The notes under the pieces: model-generated
The model's input: the letters and a program-made list of their open reading frames with translations, nothing else
What the model was told of the DNA's origin: nothing
Database searches by the model: none
Position numbers and translations under genes: made by a program
Shown here: one piece after another, positions 23,508 through 34,403 of the stretch
Numbering within the stretch: position 1 is the stretch's first letter
Layout: each line of letters opens with the position of its first letter
DNA from: Streptomyces sp. 1-11
GTDB taxonomy: Bacteria; Actinomycetota; Actinomycetes; Streptomycetales; Streptomycetaceae
Length of the DNA: 64,000 nucleotides
Assembly: GCF_007176755.1 (NCBI RefSeq)
Contig: NZ_BJTV01000008.1
Location: 1 to 64,000 of the forward strand
Direction of reading: 5' to 3'

Positions 23508-25846
23508 TCACCCACCGGTCGTACACGGTCGAGCCGTGGGCGGTACGCGAGACGGAGCTGAACCTCGACGTCCTCGCGCAGAGCGAGTCGGTGTTCGCGC
23601 TGTCCAACGGGCACGTCGGCTGGCGCGGCAACCTGGACGAGGGCGAACCGCACGGCCTGCCCGGCAGCTACCTCAACGGGGTGCACGAGCTGCACCCGCT
23701 GCCGTACGCCGAGGCCGGCTACGGCTATCCGGAGTCCGGGCAGACGGTCATCAACGTCACCAACGGCAAGATCATCCGGCTGCTGGTCGACGACGAGCCG
23801 TTCGACCTGCGCTACGGCCGGCTGGTCCGGCACGAGCGGGTGCTGGACCTGCGCCGCGGGGTGCTGGAGCGCACCTGCGAGTGGACGTCCCCGGCCGGTT
23901 CGACGGTCCGGGTGCGCTCCACCCGGCTGGTGTCGCTGACCCAGCGGGCGGTCGCCGCGGTGGCGTACGAGGTGGAGGCGGTGGGCAGCCGCAGCCGGGT
24001 GGTGATCCAGTCCGAGCTGGTCGCCAACGAACAGCTCCCCGGCGCGAGCGGCGACCCGCGCGCGGCGATGGCGCTGCAGTCGCCGCTGGAGCAGGAGGAC
24101 GGCTTCGCCTCCGGCGACCGGCTGCGGCTGGTGCACCGCACCCGACGCAGCGGCCTGCGGGTGGCGGTGGCCGCCGACCACGTGGTCACCGGCCCCGAGC
24201 GCACCACGACCCGCAGCGAGGCGGACATCGACGTGGCCCGGCTGACCGTCACCTCCGTGCTGGAGCCCGGCCAGACGCTGCGGATGGAGAAGATCGTCGC
24301 CCACGGCTGGTCCGGCACCCGCTCGCTGCCCGCGATGGCCGACCAGGTCGACGCGGCCCTCGCGGCCGCCGCGCACGACGGCTGGCGGGGGCTGCTGGAC
24401 GACCAGCGGGCCCACCTGGACGACTTCTGGGACCGCGCGGACGTCGAGGTGGACGGCGACGAGGAGATCCAGCAGGCCGTGCGGTTCGCGCTCTTCCACG
24501 TGCTGCAGGCGGGGGCGCGCGCCGAGCGGCGCGCCATACCCGCCAAAGGGCTGACCGGCTCCGGGTACGACGGGCACGCCTTCTGGGACACCGAGATGTT
24601 CGTGCTGCCCGTCCTCACCCACTCCGCCCCCGAGGCGGTCGCCCAGGCGCTGCGCTGGCGGCACAGCACCCTGGACGAGGCCCGCGAGCGCGCCGCCCAA
24701 CTCGGGCTCGGCGGGGCCGCGTTCCCCTGGCGGACCATCCAGGGCGCGGAGGGTTCGGCCTACTGGCCGGCCGGCACCGCGGCCTTCCACGTGAACGCCG
24801 GCATAGCCGACGCCGTCCTGCGCTACGTCGAGGCCACCGGGGACCTGGACTTCGAGCGCGAGGCGGGGGTGGAGCTGCTGGTGGAGACGGCCCGCCTGTG
24901 GCGCTCGCTGGGCCACCACGACCACCACGGCGTCTTCCACATCGACGGTGTCACCGGACCCGACGAGTACAGCGCGGTCGCCGACGACAACACGTACACC
25001 AACCTGATGGCACGCCAGAACCTGCTCGCCGCGGCGGACTGCGTCGAGCGGCACGGGCGCGAGGCGCAGCGCCTCGGTGTGGACGAGGAGGAGAGCGCGG
25101 CCTGGCGGGACGCCGCCCAGGCCATCCATATCCCCTTCAACGACGAACTCGGCGTGCACGAGCAGCACGCCGGCTTCACCCGCTACCAGCGCTGGGACTT
25201 CGCCGGCACCCGCCCCGAGCAGTACCCGCTGCTGCTGAACTTCCCCTACTTCGACCTCTACCGCAAACAGGTCGTCAAGCAGGCCGACCTGGTGCTGGCG
25301 ATGTACACGTGCGGCGCCTTCTTCGACGACGAGCAGGTGGCCCGCAACTTCGCCTACTACGAGCCGCTGACCGTGCGCGACTCCTCCCTGTCCGCCTGTG
25401 TCCAGGCCGTCGTCGCCGCCCAGGCCGGGCACCTGCGGCTCGCCTACGACTACACGGCCGAGGCGGCCCTGATGGACCTCGCGGACCTGGAGCACAACAC
25501 CCGCGACGGGCTGCACATCGCCTCCCTGGCCGGTACGTGGATGGCGCTGGTCGCGGGCTTCGGCGGGATGCGCCAGGACGGCGAGGGCCTGCGCTTCACG
25601 CCCCGCCTGCCGGAGCGGCTGCGCCGGGTCGCGTTCCGCCTGCAGTACCGCACCCGCCGCCTGCACGTGGAGATCGGCGCCGAGAAGGCCACCTACACGC
25701 TCCTCGCCGGGCCCCCGCTCAGGCTCCACCACCACGGGGAGGCGCTGACGGTCGCCGCGGACGAGCCGGCCGTGCGCGCCGTGCCGCCGGTGCGCCCGCG
25801 TACCGTTCCCCGGCAGCCCGCGCACCGGGCGCCGAGCAACCGGTGA
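23504..25846 (+). CDS. Glycoside hydrolase family 65 disaccharide phosphorylase
   Basis: A 780-aa cytoplasmic GH65 protein. The N-terminal beta-sandwich (about 1-270) carries the FALSNGHVGWRGNLDEGEPHGLPGSYLNG signature. The (alpha/alpha)6 barrel follows (about 320-690), with GYDGHAFWDTEMFVLPVL and the catalytic acid E488 in TGPDEYSAVADDN. KQADLV (about 590) contacts phosphate in the phosphorylases. A C-terminal beta domain closes the protein. GH65 enzymes phosphorolyse trehalose, maltose, kojibiose or nigerose, and the exact disaccharide cannot be read from sequence. Coupling to a phosphoglucomutase supports phosphorolysis rather than hydrolysis. Confidence 0.92.
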   Translation: MITHRSYTVEPWAVRETELNLDVLAQSESVFALSNGHVGWRGNLDEGEPHGLPGSYLNGVHELHPLPYAEAGYGYPESGQTVINVTNGKIIRLLVDDEPFDLRYGRLVRHERVLDLRRGVLERTCEWTSPAGSTVRVRSTRLVSLTQRAVAAVAYEVEAVGSRSRVVIQSELVANEQLPGASGDPRAAMALQSPLEQEDGFASGDRLRLVHRTRRSGLRVAVAADHVVTGPERTTTRSEADIDVARLTVTSVLEPGQTLRMEKIVAHGWSGTRSLPAMADQVDAALAAAAHDGWRGLLDDQRAHLDDFWDRADVEVDGDEEIQQAVRFALFHVLQAGARAERRAIPAKGLTGSGYDGHAFWDTEMFVLPVLTHSAPEAVAQALRWRHSTLDEARERAAQLGLGGAAFPWRTIQGAEGSAYWPAGTAAFHVNAGIADAVLRYVEATGDLDFEREAGVELLVETARLWRSLGHHDHHGVFHIDGVTGPDEYSAVADDNTYTNLMARQNLLAAADCVERHGREAQRLGVDEEESAAWRDAAQAIHIPFNDELGVHEQHAGFTRYQRWDFAGTRPEQYPLLLNFPYFDLYRKQVVKQADLVLAMYTCGAFFDDEQVARNFAYYEPLTVRDSSLSACVQAVVAAQAGHLRLAYDYTAEAALMDLADLEHNTRDGLHIASLAGTWMALVAGFGGMRQDGEGLRFTPRLPERLRRVAFRLQYRTRRLHVEIGAEKATYTLLAGPPLRLHHHGEALTVAADEPAVRAVPPVRPRTVPRQPAHRAPSNR

Positions 25847-25851
25847 ACGCC

Positions 25852-25879
25852 GGTCCGGCGGGGTCCGTCCCGCCGGACC
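25852..25879. terminator. Bidirectional terminator between GH65 and BlaI genes
   Basis: A perfect 11-bp stem, GGTCCGGCGGG (25852-25862) with its complement (25869-25879) and a 6-nt loop. It lies 6 bp after the GH65 stop and directly against the stop codon of the convergent regulator gene. Confidence 0.75.
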
Positions 25880-26263
25880 TCAGGCGCCGTTCGCGGTGAG
25901 CAGTTCGCGCAGCGTCCGCTCCTGCTCGGCGCTCAGGCCGGTCACGAACTGCCGGAGCGCGCCGATCGGGTCCGGTCCCCGGTCCAGCGCCTCGCGCATC
26001 GCCTCGGCGGTGGCCTGGGCCGCGTCCTTCGCCGGGCGGTAGCCGCCCCGCCGGCCGTCGGTGTCCCGCAGCACCAGTCCTTTGTCGTACAGGCGTTTGA
26101 GGATGGTGTGCACGGTGTTGTAGGCGAGCGCCCCGTCGACCTCGGTCTGCACCTCCGCCGGGGTCAGCGGCCGGTCGGCGGCCCACAGCGCGGCCAGCAC
26201 CTCGCTCTCCAGCTCCCCGGCGCCGCGCCGCTGCGCCCGGTCGCGGGGCCCTCTGCCAGCCAT
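25880..26263 (-). CDS. BlaI/MecI/CopY-family transcriptional repressor
   Basis: A 127-aa winged-helix repressor: LESEVLAALWAADRPLTPAEVQTEVDGALAYNTVHTILKRLYDKGLVLRDTDGRRGGYRPAKD (about 17-80), then a C-terminal dimerisation helix region ending LRELLTANGA. BlaI-type repressors are usually relieved by a BlaR/MecR-type metalloprotease sensor. None is in the window, so this may respond differently or to a distant sensor. The gene diverges from the GT-C-like membrane protein gene at 26373; that or itself is the simplest target. Confidence 0.88.
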   Translation of the reverse strand: MAGRGPRDRAQRRGAGELESEVLAALWAADRPLTPAEVQTEVDGALAYNTVHTILKRLYDKGLVLRDTDGRRGGYRPAKDAAQATAEAMREALDRGPDPIGALRQFVTGLSAEQERTLRELLTANGA

Positions 26264-26372
26264 GGCCCAACCTTACAGCGCGTAGGGCCGTCGGCCGGAC
26301 GGTCCCGCCCGCCGGGCACGGCGGGATGGTTCGCGCTACTTTGGCCGTGTTTTGGCCGAGGGAGAGGTGACC

Positions 26373-27881
26373 ATGGCCGGCATCGCACAGGCGACACGCG
26401 AGGCGGCCCGGCGGGCGCGCACACGCCGCGAATCCGCCGGCGCGCGCCGGGCCCGCCGCGCCGGGCGCACCCGCCCGGCCCGGTCGCTCGCCGCCGTCGC
26501 GGCGGCCTTCACCCTGGCCCAACTGCTGCTGGTGCGCCCCGGCATGGGCCTCGGCTGGGACGAGACGGTGTACGTCAGCCAGGTCAGCGCGCACGCCCCC
26601 GCCGCCTTCTTCAGCGCACCCCGCGCCCGCGGGATCTCCCTGCTCGTCGCCCCCGTGGCGGCCTGGTCCTCGTCCACGGCCCTGCTGCGGATCTATCTCG
26701 CCCTGCTGTCCGGCCTCGCCCTGTACCTGGCCCTGCGGGCCTGGCGCGGGCTGTTCCCGGACCGTGTCCTCGCCCTGGCCGGCGCCCTGTTCGCGTCCCT
26801 GTGGGTAACCCTGTTCTACGGTCCGCAGGCCATGCCCAACTACTGGGTGGCCGTCGGCGCCCTGGCCGCCGTCGCCTGCGCCCTGCGGGCCCGCGCGGAC
26901 CGCCGGGACCGGGCCGCGCTGTGGGGCCTGGCCGCGAGCGGCGCGCTGATGGCCTGGATGCGCCCCATGGACGCGGTCTGGGCCGCCCTGCCGCTGCTCG
27001 CGCTCGGCCTGTCGCGCCGCCACTGGCGGCTTCTGGCGGTCCTCCTGGCCGGACTCGCCGCCGGGGCCCTGGAATGGGTGGTCGAGGCGTACGCCGGCTA
27101 CGGCGGGCTCGCGCGGCGCCTGGCCGACGGCTCGGCGATCCAGGGCGGGTTGGGCCTGCACATGGCGGTCGTCGACCAGTTCCGCAGCCTCGGCGGGCGG
27201 GCCCTGTGCCGGCCCTGCACCGGCCCGCCGCCGCACCCGCTGGTCACCGCCTGGTGGTTCGCGCTGCCCGTGGCCGCCGGGGCCGGTCTGGCGATCGCGG
27301 TCCGGGCCCGGCGGACCGCGCCCACCCTGCTGCCGCTGGCCTGCGGGGTGACGGCGGCCTTCCCCTACCTGTTCATGATCGGCTACGCCGCGCCCCGCTT
27401 CCTGCTCCCTGCCTACGCCCTGCTCGCCATCCCCGTCGCCGAGGCCCTGCTCCACCCGCTGGCCATGCGGCCGGGAACCCGGCGCACGGCGGCCGCGACC
27501 CTGGTCGCGCTCTGTCTCGCCGCCCATTTCGCCGTCCAGCTCGCCGTCCTGACGGCCGTCGTCGGGCGTACCACCGCCGCGCACCGGGACTGGTCCCGCA
27601 CCGCCGCCGCCCTGCACCGGGTCGGCGTCCGCCCGCCCTGTCTGCTCACCGGCCCCGAGGCCATCCCGGTCGCGTTCTACGCCGGCTGCTCCTCGGCGGC
27701 GACGTCGGGCCACAACGCCAACAGCACGGACGCGACGATCACCCGCACCGCCCGCCGCACCCCCGTCGCCGCGCTGGTGCCCACGGGCTCGCGCCCACCC
27801 GGGTACGCCCGCACCTGGCCCTTCGTCCCGCTCACAGGGGTGCGCCTCTACTACGCCGTACCGGGGCCGCCCGGCGCCTGA
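26373..27881 (+). CDS. GT-C-like polytopic membrane protein
   Basis: A 502-aa integral membrane protein. A basic cytoplasmic N-terminus of about 38 residues precedes some ten hydrophobic helices. The first extracytoplasmic loop carries D63-E64 in GLGWDETVYVSQVS, the acidic pair of GT-C glycosyltransferases, and TSGHNANSTD lies in a late loop. It is more divergent than the GT39 protein at 20100. The ATG at 26373 is chosen over TTG 26352 because GAGGGAGAGG lies just upstream. It diverges from the blaI-like gene (110 bp between). Confidence 0.72.
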   Translation: MAGIAQATREAARRARTRRESAGARRARRAGRTRPARSLAAVAAAFTLAQLLLVRPGMGLGWDETVYVSQVSAHAPAAFFSAPRARGISLLVAPVAAWSSSTALLRIYLALLSGLALYLALRAWRGLFPDRVLALAGALFASLWVTLFYGPQAMPNYWVAVGALAAVACALRARADRRDRAALWGLAASGALMAWMRPMDAVWAALPLLALGLSRRHWRLLAVLLAGLAAGALEWVVEAYAGYGGLARRLADGSAIQGGLGLHMAVVDQFRSLGGRALCRPCTGPPPHPLVTAWWFALPVAAGAGLAIAVRARRTAPTLLPLACGVTAAFPYLFMIGYAAPRFLLPAYALLAIPVAEALLHPLAMRPGTRRTAAATLVALCLAAHFAVQLAVLTAVVGRTTAAHRDWSRTAAALHRVGVRPPCLLTGPEAIPVAFYAGCSSAATSGHNANSTDATITRTARRTPVAALVPTGSRPPGYARTWPFVPLTGVRLYYAVPGPPGA

Positions 27882-28020
27882 GCCGGACGGCCGGATGGGC
27901 GGGGCGGCAGCGCGCGCGCCGGGGGAAGGCCGGCCGGTGACGAGATCGACGAGCGAGATTAGGCAGCGGACCTGCGGGAACGCGGACCGGGACCGAGCGC
28001 GTGCCGAGACGGAGGCGACG

Positions 28021-28509
28021 ATGAGCGATCAGCAGGCCGGCCAGAGCCCGATGGCGGACGACGCCTACCAGCCCACCGGGAGCAACGAGGAACAGGAGGA
28101 CGCCGGCCCCCTCGACCTGCAGGACGCGCTGGACGAGCGCGGCTACGACGACATCCTCGACGAGGGCTACTCCCCGCCCGAGCGGCCCCTCGGCGTCACC
28201 AAGCACGGCACCACCGCCGCCGAGCAGCACGAGGGTGAGACGCTCGACGAGCGGCTCCGCCAGGAGGTGCCGGACGTGCAGCCGCCGGCGGGCGACGAGA
28301 CCGGGGACCTCCCCGGCGGCGAGGGCGAGCCCGTCGACCCGGAGGCGGGCGACGCCAGGGCGGGCCGGCTGGTCGCCCCCGACGAGGGAGCCCACACCGA
28401 CACCACGAAGGAGGAGGTCGCCTCCGACGTCGGGATCGACGGGGGAGCGGCCGGCGCCGAGGAGGCGGCCATGCACATCACCGAGGAGCCGGAGGGTGAG
28501 GCGCCCTAG
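28021..28509 (+). CDS. DUF5709-family acidic protein
   Basis: A 162-aa, highly acidic, low-hydrophobicity protein, likely disordered. Family-like segments are DLQDALDERGYDDILDEGYSPPERPLGVTKHGTTAAEQHEGETLDERLRQEVPD and ARAGRLVAPDEGAHTDTTKEEVASDVGIDGGAAGAEEAAMHI. These match the actinobacterial DUF5709 pattern. The ATG at 28021 follows GACGGAGGCGACG. Its TAG stop codon is the loop of a 12-bp terminator stem. Its function in the family is not established; acidic disordered proteins like this are often stress-related. Confidence 0.8.
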   Translation: MSDQQAGQSPMADDAYQPTGSNEEQEDAGPLDLQDALDERGYDDILDEGYSPPERPLGVTKHGTTAAEQHEGETLDERLRQEVPDVQPPAGDETGDLPGGEGEPVDPEAGDARAGRLVAPDEGAHTDTTKEEVASDVGIDGGAAGAEEAAMHITEEPEGEAP

Positions 28510-28521
28510 GGGCGCCTCACC
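28495..28521 (+). terminator. Terminator whose loop is the stop codon
   Basis: GGTGAGGCGCCC (28495-28506), loop TAG (28507-28509, the stop codon of the DUF5709 gene), then the exact complement (28510-28521): a 12-bp perfect stem. Confidence 0.7.
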
Positions 28522-28533
28522 GTTGGACCGCCG

Positions 28534-28638
28534 GACCGGAGCCGGCCGTGGGCAGCGCGCCGCAGCGCGGGTCCACGGCCGGCTCCGGTCGTTCGGCGGC
28601 GCGGGTTCCCGGCCGGCTCCGGTCCTGTTCGGCGGCGC
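28534..28638. repeat. Composite inverted and direct repeat cluster
   Basis: An 18-bp perfect inverted repeat (28534-28551 with 28573-28590) is followed by a direct copy of its right arm plus flank. GGCCGGCTCCGGTC then GTTCGGCGGCGC occurs at 28577-28602 and again at 28611-28638, the second with a CT insertion. The cluster lies between the convergent DUF5709 (+) and 68-aa (-) genes. Confidence 0.6.
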
Positions 28639-28734
28639 AGGCACGACTCGGCGCCGGGCGGGCGCGCCCTGCGACGACGCGCGCCCGCCCGGCTCCTCCC
28701 CGTTGGTCTCCTCGGTGCTTCCCGGAACGCCCTG

Positions 28735-28941
28735 TCAGGGCAGGAGCTTCTCGATGGCCGACGGACCCTCGGTCTCCAGCTTGCGGCGCGCCCAGTCGAG
28801 GGTCGCCGGGGTGACGTCCCTGCCCGTCGCCATCACCAGGTCCTCCGGGGTCAGATCCTGCGAAGGAGCGGAGTGGAGCAGGGCGTCCGGGGTGCAGTGG
28901 TCGTCGGACGACCGGGACCCCTCGGGTGTGGATGTCGACAT
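28735..28941 (-). CDS. 68-aa small protein
   Basis: A 68-aa soluble protein: a Ser/Thr/Asp-rich N-terminus (MSTSTPEGSRSSDDHCTPDALLHS) followed by a compact helical section, SQDLTPEDLVMATGRDVTPATLDWARRKLETEGPSAIEKLLP. The start is supported by an excellent GAGGAGGAGG about 6 nt upstream. The C-terminal segment resembles a small helix-hairpin unit. Not recognised further. It diverges from the GH15 gene across a 217-bp region in which I see no clear operator. Confidence 0.7.
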   Translation of the reverse strand: MSTSTPEGSRSSDDHCTPDALLHSAPSQDLTPEDLVMATGRDVTPATLDWARRKLETEGPSAIEKLLP

Positions 28942-29158
28942 GATGCCTCCTCCTCGGTCCGGATGACCGCATCCGTGCCGGTGCCGCCGAACGGGGCACC
29001 CTCTCACCATTCACCCCGGCGGCGGACCCTGCATCCGGAAGGGGCCGCGGGACGGGGTGAGGACCGCCTGCCCAGCCCACGCCGGAGCACTCGCCCGTAA
29101 GCTGGGAATCCACCCATACCGGGGAAAACAGCAGTGTCCCGCACCGGGGAGGCCCACG

Positions 29159-31000
<1,842 letters not shown>

Positions 31001-31125
31001 CCCGGCGCAGGCCGCCCGCGCCGCCCGCGCCGCCCGCGCCGGCGCCGTGTGCCCGCGGGCCGCACGGGTACCCGGGGTCTGCCCCGAGGGCACCACACAG
31101 GGTCCGCAGAGGGAGGAGACCCCGT

Positions 31126-31362
31126 ATGACCAGCACCAGTGAGACCGGCGACGTCACCGGAACCCGCGACAAGGACTACAACCTCATCTGGTACGTCGAG
31201 GCGTGCCTGAAGAACGCGCTGCGCCTGGAGCAGTACATCCAGGACGCCGAGCGCGAGAAGGACGACGAGGTCGTGGAGCTGTTCCGCAAGGCCCAGTCGG
31301 ACAGCCGCAAGGGCGCCGAGATGGGCAAGCAGCTGCTGCGCTCCCGGCTCGGCGGCGGCTGA
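31126..31362 (+). CDS. 78-aa charged helical protein
   Basis: A 78-aa soluble protein dominated by one or two charged helices: DKDYNLIWYVEACLKNALRLEQYIQDAEREKDDEVVELFRKAQSDSRKGAEMGKQLLRSRL. The pattern suits a small helical-bundle or coiled-coil protein. GGGAGGAG lies about 9 nt upstream of the ATG. A large stem-loop follows the stop. It sits 125 bp after the GH15 gene, so it may be cotranscribed. Not recognised; function unknown. Confidence 0.7.
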   Translation: MTSTSETGDVTGTRDKDYNLIWYVEACLKNALRLEQYIQDAEREKDDEVVELFRKAQSDSRKGAEMGKQLLRSRLGGG

Positions 31363-31387
31363 CCGGGCCCACGCCGGACGTACCGCG

Positions 31388-31427
31388 AGCCCCCGCGGGC
31401 GGGGCGCATCCGCCCCCCGCAGGGGCT
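31388..31427 (+). terminator. Long stem-loop terminator
   Basis: Arms from 31388 (AGCCCCCGCGGGCGG) and to 31427 (CCGCAGGGGCT) pair with minor mismatch around the short loop GGCGCAT. It lies 26 bp past the stop of the 78-aa gene and between it and the convergent phosphatase gene. Confidence 0.65.
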
Positions 31428-31477
31428 TGTCGCGTCCCCGGCGGTGGACCGGCCCACGCGCCCCCGGGCCGGTGCGG

Positions 31478-34204
31478 TCAGGGCAGCGGCTGCTCCGCCC
31501 AGATGATCTTCCCGTTGGGCGTGTACCTCGTACCCCAGCGGTCGGCGAGCTGCGCCACCAGGAACAGGCCCCGGCCGCCCTCGTCGGTGCTCGCCGCGTA
31601 CCGCAGGTGCGGCGAGGTGGTGCTGCCGTCGGAGACCTCGCAGATCAGCGTCCGCTCGCGCAGCAGCCGCACCCCGATCGGACCGCGCCCGTACCGGATG
31701 GCGTTGGTCACCAGTTCGCTGAGGATCAGCTCCGTGGTGAACGACAGCTCCGTCAGCCCCCAGTCGTCGAGCTGCCGGACCACCGAGGCCCGCACCTCGG
31801 CCACGGCCGCCGGGTCGGACGGCACCTGCCACTCGGCGACCCGGTCGGCGCCCAGGACCCGGGTGCGGGCCACGATCAGCGCCACGTCGTCGCTGGGCCG
31901 GGCCGGGAGGCGGTCCAGGACGGTCCGGCAGGTCTCCTCGGGCGAGGCGCCCGGCGTCCGGCGCAGCGCGTCGCGCAGCAGCTCCAGGCCGACGTCGATG
32001 TCCCGGTCGCGGTCCTCCACCAGACCGTCGGTGTAGAGCACCAGACTGCTGCCCTCCGGCAGTTCGAGGTCGACCGTCTCGAACGGCATCCCGCCCAGGC
32101 CCAGCGGCGGACCCGCGGGCACCTCGGGGAACTCCACCTCGCCGTCCGGGCGCACCAGCACGGGCGGCGGGTGCCCCGCCCGGGCGATGGTGCAGCGCCG
32201 GGACACCGGGTCGTACACCGCGTACAGACAGGTCGCGCCGGTGACCGCGGCCCCGTCGGCCGGGGTCTCGTCCTGGTCGATGCGGCCCACCAGCTCGTCC
32301 AGCAGGCCGAGCAGTTCGTCCGGCGGCAGATCCAGCGCGGAGAAGTTGTGCACCGCCGTGCGCAGCCGGCCCATCGTCGCCGCCGCGTGCAGCCCGTGCC
32401 CCACCACGTCGCCCACCACCAGCGCCACCCGGGCGCCGGACAGCGGCAGCACGTCGAACCAGTCGCCGCCCACCCCGGACTGGGCCGGCAGGTAGCGGTA
32501 GGCGATCTCCAGGGCGCCCTGGTCGGGCAGCGAACGCGGCAGCAGGCTGCGCTGGAGGGCCACCGCCATGCTGTGCTCCCGCGTGTAGCGGCGCGCGTTG
32601 TCGATGGACACGGCCGCCCGCGCCACCAGCTCCTCGGCGAGAGCCAGTTCCTCGGCGTCGAACGGCTGCGGCTTCTCCGAGCGCCAGAAGTTGGCGAGGC
32701 CCAGGACCAGGCTGCCCGCCCGCAGCGGCACGGTGATCAGCGAGTGGATCCCGTACGCCATGATCTGCCGGGTGCGCTCAAGGTCCTGCGCGTGCCAGCC
32801 GGGCGCCTCGCGCAGCACCGGCTCCACGACGGCCTGCCCGGTCGTCAGGCTCCGGGCCTGCGGCGACGTCGACACGAACCGGATGCGCTCGCCCATCGGG
32901 TACAGCGGGGCGTCCTTGCGGACGCCGCTGAACGCCGCCCGGCGCAGCGCGGTGCCCGGTTTCGGCTCCTCGCCCTTCAGCACCGCGTCGAACAGGTCCA
33001 CGGTGACGAAGTCCGCGAACCGGGGCACGGCCAGCTCCGCCAGTTCCTCCGCCGTACGGGCCACGTCCAGACTCGTGCCGATGCCCACCCCGGCGTCGTA
33101 CAGCATGTTCAGCCGCTCGCGCGCCACCTCCGCGCGGCCGGACAGCGCGCGCAGTTCCGTGGAGTCGCGCAGCGTGGTGACACTGCCCGGCGGCCCGCCG
33201 CGCAGGTCGGTGGGCCGCTGGTTGATGGCCAGCAGCCGGTCCTTGACCAGATGCACCTCGTCGGTCGCGACCCGCCCGGAGGCCAGCAGCCCGGCCGTCT
33301 CGTCGTCGAGCCCCAGCTCCAGCACGTGCCGCTGCTCGGCGTCCTCGGGCAGGTCCAGCAGCCGCTGCGCCTCGTCGTTGGCGAGCAGCAGCCGGCCGCC
33401 GCCGCCGACGATCAGGACGCCCTCCCGCACCGAGTGCAGCACCGCGTCGTGGTGTTCGTACATGCGGGTCATCTCGGACGGGCCGAGGCCGTGCGTCTGG
33501 CGCAGCAGCCGTCTGCTGACCAGGGCCGTGCCCGCGGTGGCCAGCGCCATCGCGGCCGCGGCCGCCGCGAGCAGCAGCGGGAGCTGCTGGTCGGCGGTAC
33601 CGCCCACGTGCGCGGTGGTGATGCCGGACGCCACCAGGCCCACCACCTTGCCAGCCTGGTCCCTGACCGGCACCACCACCTGCACCAGCGGGCCGATGGT
33701 GCCGTTGACCTCCTCGACGACCGTGCCGCCGGCCACGGCCGGCGCGATCGTCCCGACGAACTGCTGGCCGATCCGGCTGGTGTTGGGATGGGTGTACCGG
33801 GTGCCGTCGGTCGACATCACGACGACGAAGTCCACGCCGGTTGCCTTGCGGGTGGCCTCGGTGCGCGGCTGCAGGACGGCCGTCGGGTCCGGGGCGCGCA
33901 GCGCGGCCGCCGTGCCGGGCGCGTTGGCGAACGACTGGGCGACGGCGAGCGAGCGGTTGCGCGCCTCCTGGTCGCTGTCGTGCCGCACCTGGAGCACCTG
34001 GGCCACCACCGCCGACACGACGAGCAGCAGCACGATCACCACTTGCAGCAGGAACACCTGTCCGGCGACGCTGCGCCCGGTCACCGCCGACCGCAGCATC
34101 CCGGGCGGCGCGCCGTTCGTGCCGGATGTCCGCTGCCTCGGCGCGCGCGGATGCCCAAAGGAACGGGGCGGCCGAGTCTCGGACCGGCCGGGCAGTCGGA
34201 CCAT
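31478..34204 (-). CDS. Membrane sensor SpoIIE phosphatase with C-terminal anti-sigma-type kinase domain
   Basis: A 908-aa transmembrane regulator. Domains in order: TM1 (about 45-70), an extracytoplasmic CitA/DcuS-like Cache domain (about 75-195), TM2 (about 210-230), PAS (about 250-345), GAF (about 370-540), PP2C/SpoIIE phosphatase (about 555-770; VGGDWFDVLPL, VVGDVVGHG, YTDGLVED, SDDVALIV) and an RsbW-like HATPase domain (about 785-908; ELILSELVTNAIRYG, DEGGRGLFLV). It thus carries both the phosphatase and the kinase of a partner-switching system in one chain, and probably acts on an anti-anti-sigma factor. A small-molecule ligand outside is likely. Confidence 0.9.
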   Translation of the reverse strand: MVRLPGRSETRPPRSFGHPRAPRQRTSGTNGAPPGMLRSAVTGRSVAGQVFLLQVVIVLLLVVSAVVAQVLQVRHDSDQEARNRSLAVAQSFANAPGTAAALRAPDPTAVLQPRTEATRKATGVDFVVVMSTDGTRYTHPNTSRIGQQFVGTIAPAVAGGTVVEEVNGTIGPLVQVVVPVRDQAGKVVGLVASGITTAHVGGTADQQLPLLLAAAAAAMALATAGTALVSRRLLRQTHGLGPSEMTRMYEHHDAVLHSVREGVLIVGGGGRLLLANDEAQRLLDLPEDAEQRHVLELGLDDETAGLLASGRVATDEVHLVKDRLLAINQRPTDLRGGPPGSVTTLRDSTELRALSGRAEVARERLNMLYDAGVGIGTSLDVARTAEELAELAVPRFADFVTVDLFDAVLKGEEPKPGTALRRAAFSGVRKDAPLYPMGERIRFVSTSPQARSLTTGQAVVEPVLREAPGWHAQDLERTRQIMAYGIHSLITVPLRAGSLVLGLANFWRSEKPQPFDAEELALAEELVARAAVSIDNARRYTREHSMAVALQRSLLPRSLPDQGALEIAYRYLPAQSGVGGDWFDVLPLSGARVALVVGDVVGHGLHAAATMGRLRTAVHNFSALDLPPDELLGLLDELVGRIDQDETPADGAAVTGATCLYAVYDPVSRRCTIARAGHPPPVLVRPDGEVEFPEVPAGPPLGLGGMPFETVDLELPEGSSLVLYTDGLVEDRDRDIDVGLELLRDALRRTPGASPEETCRTVLDRLPARPSDDVALIVARTRVLGADRVAEWQVPSDPAAVAEVRASVVRQLDDWGLTELSFTTELILSELVTNAIRYGRGPIGVRLLRERTLICEVSDGSTTSPHLRYAASTDEGGRGLFLVAQLADRWGTRYTPNGKIIWAEQPLP

Positions 34205-34403
34205 GAGCCCATGTCTACACTGCGCGGCCCCCGGAGGCGAGGGCGTCGGCGGAGCCGGCTCCCGCGGGGGCCGCCCGGCGGTCCCCGTTCACCGCCACCG
34301 GGCCGCCGTCGGGCCGCCGCCGGGCAGCGCGCGGCGGCGCGGCGCCGTCGGGGCGGGCGGCCGCGTGGCGTGCGGCGGCCGTGGATGATGCGCGGGTCCG
34401 AGT

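Noticed and set aside
31011-31037. Three 9-bp GCCGCCCGC tandem repeats
   Set aside because: Short GC-only slippage repeat just after a stop codon; no further structure, uninformative in this genome.
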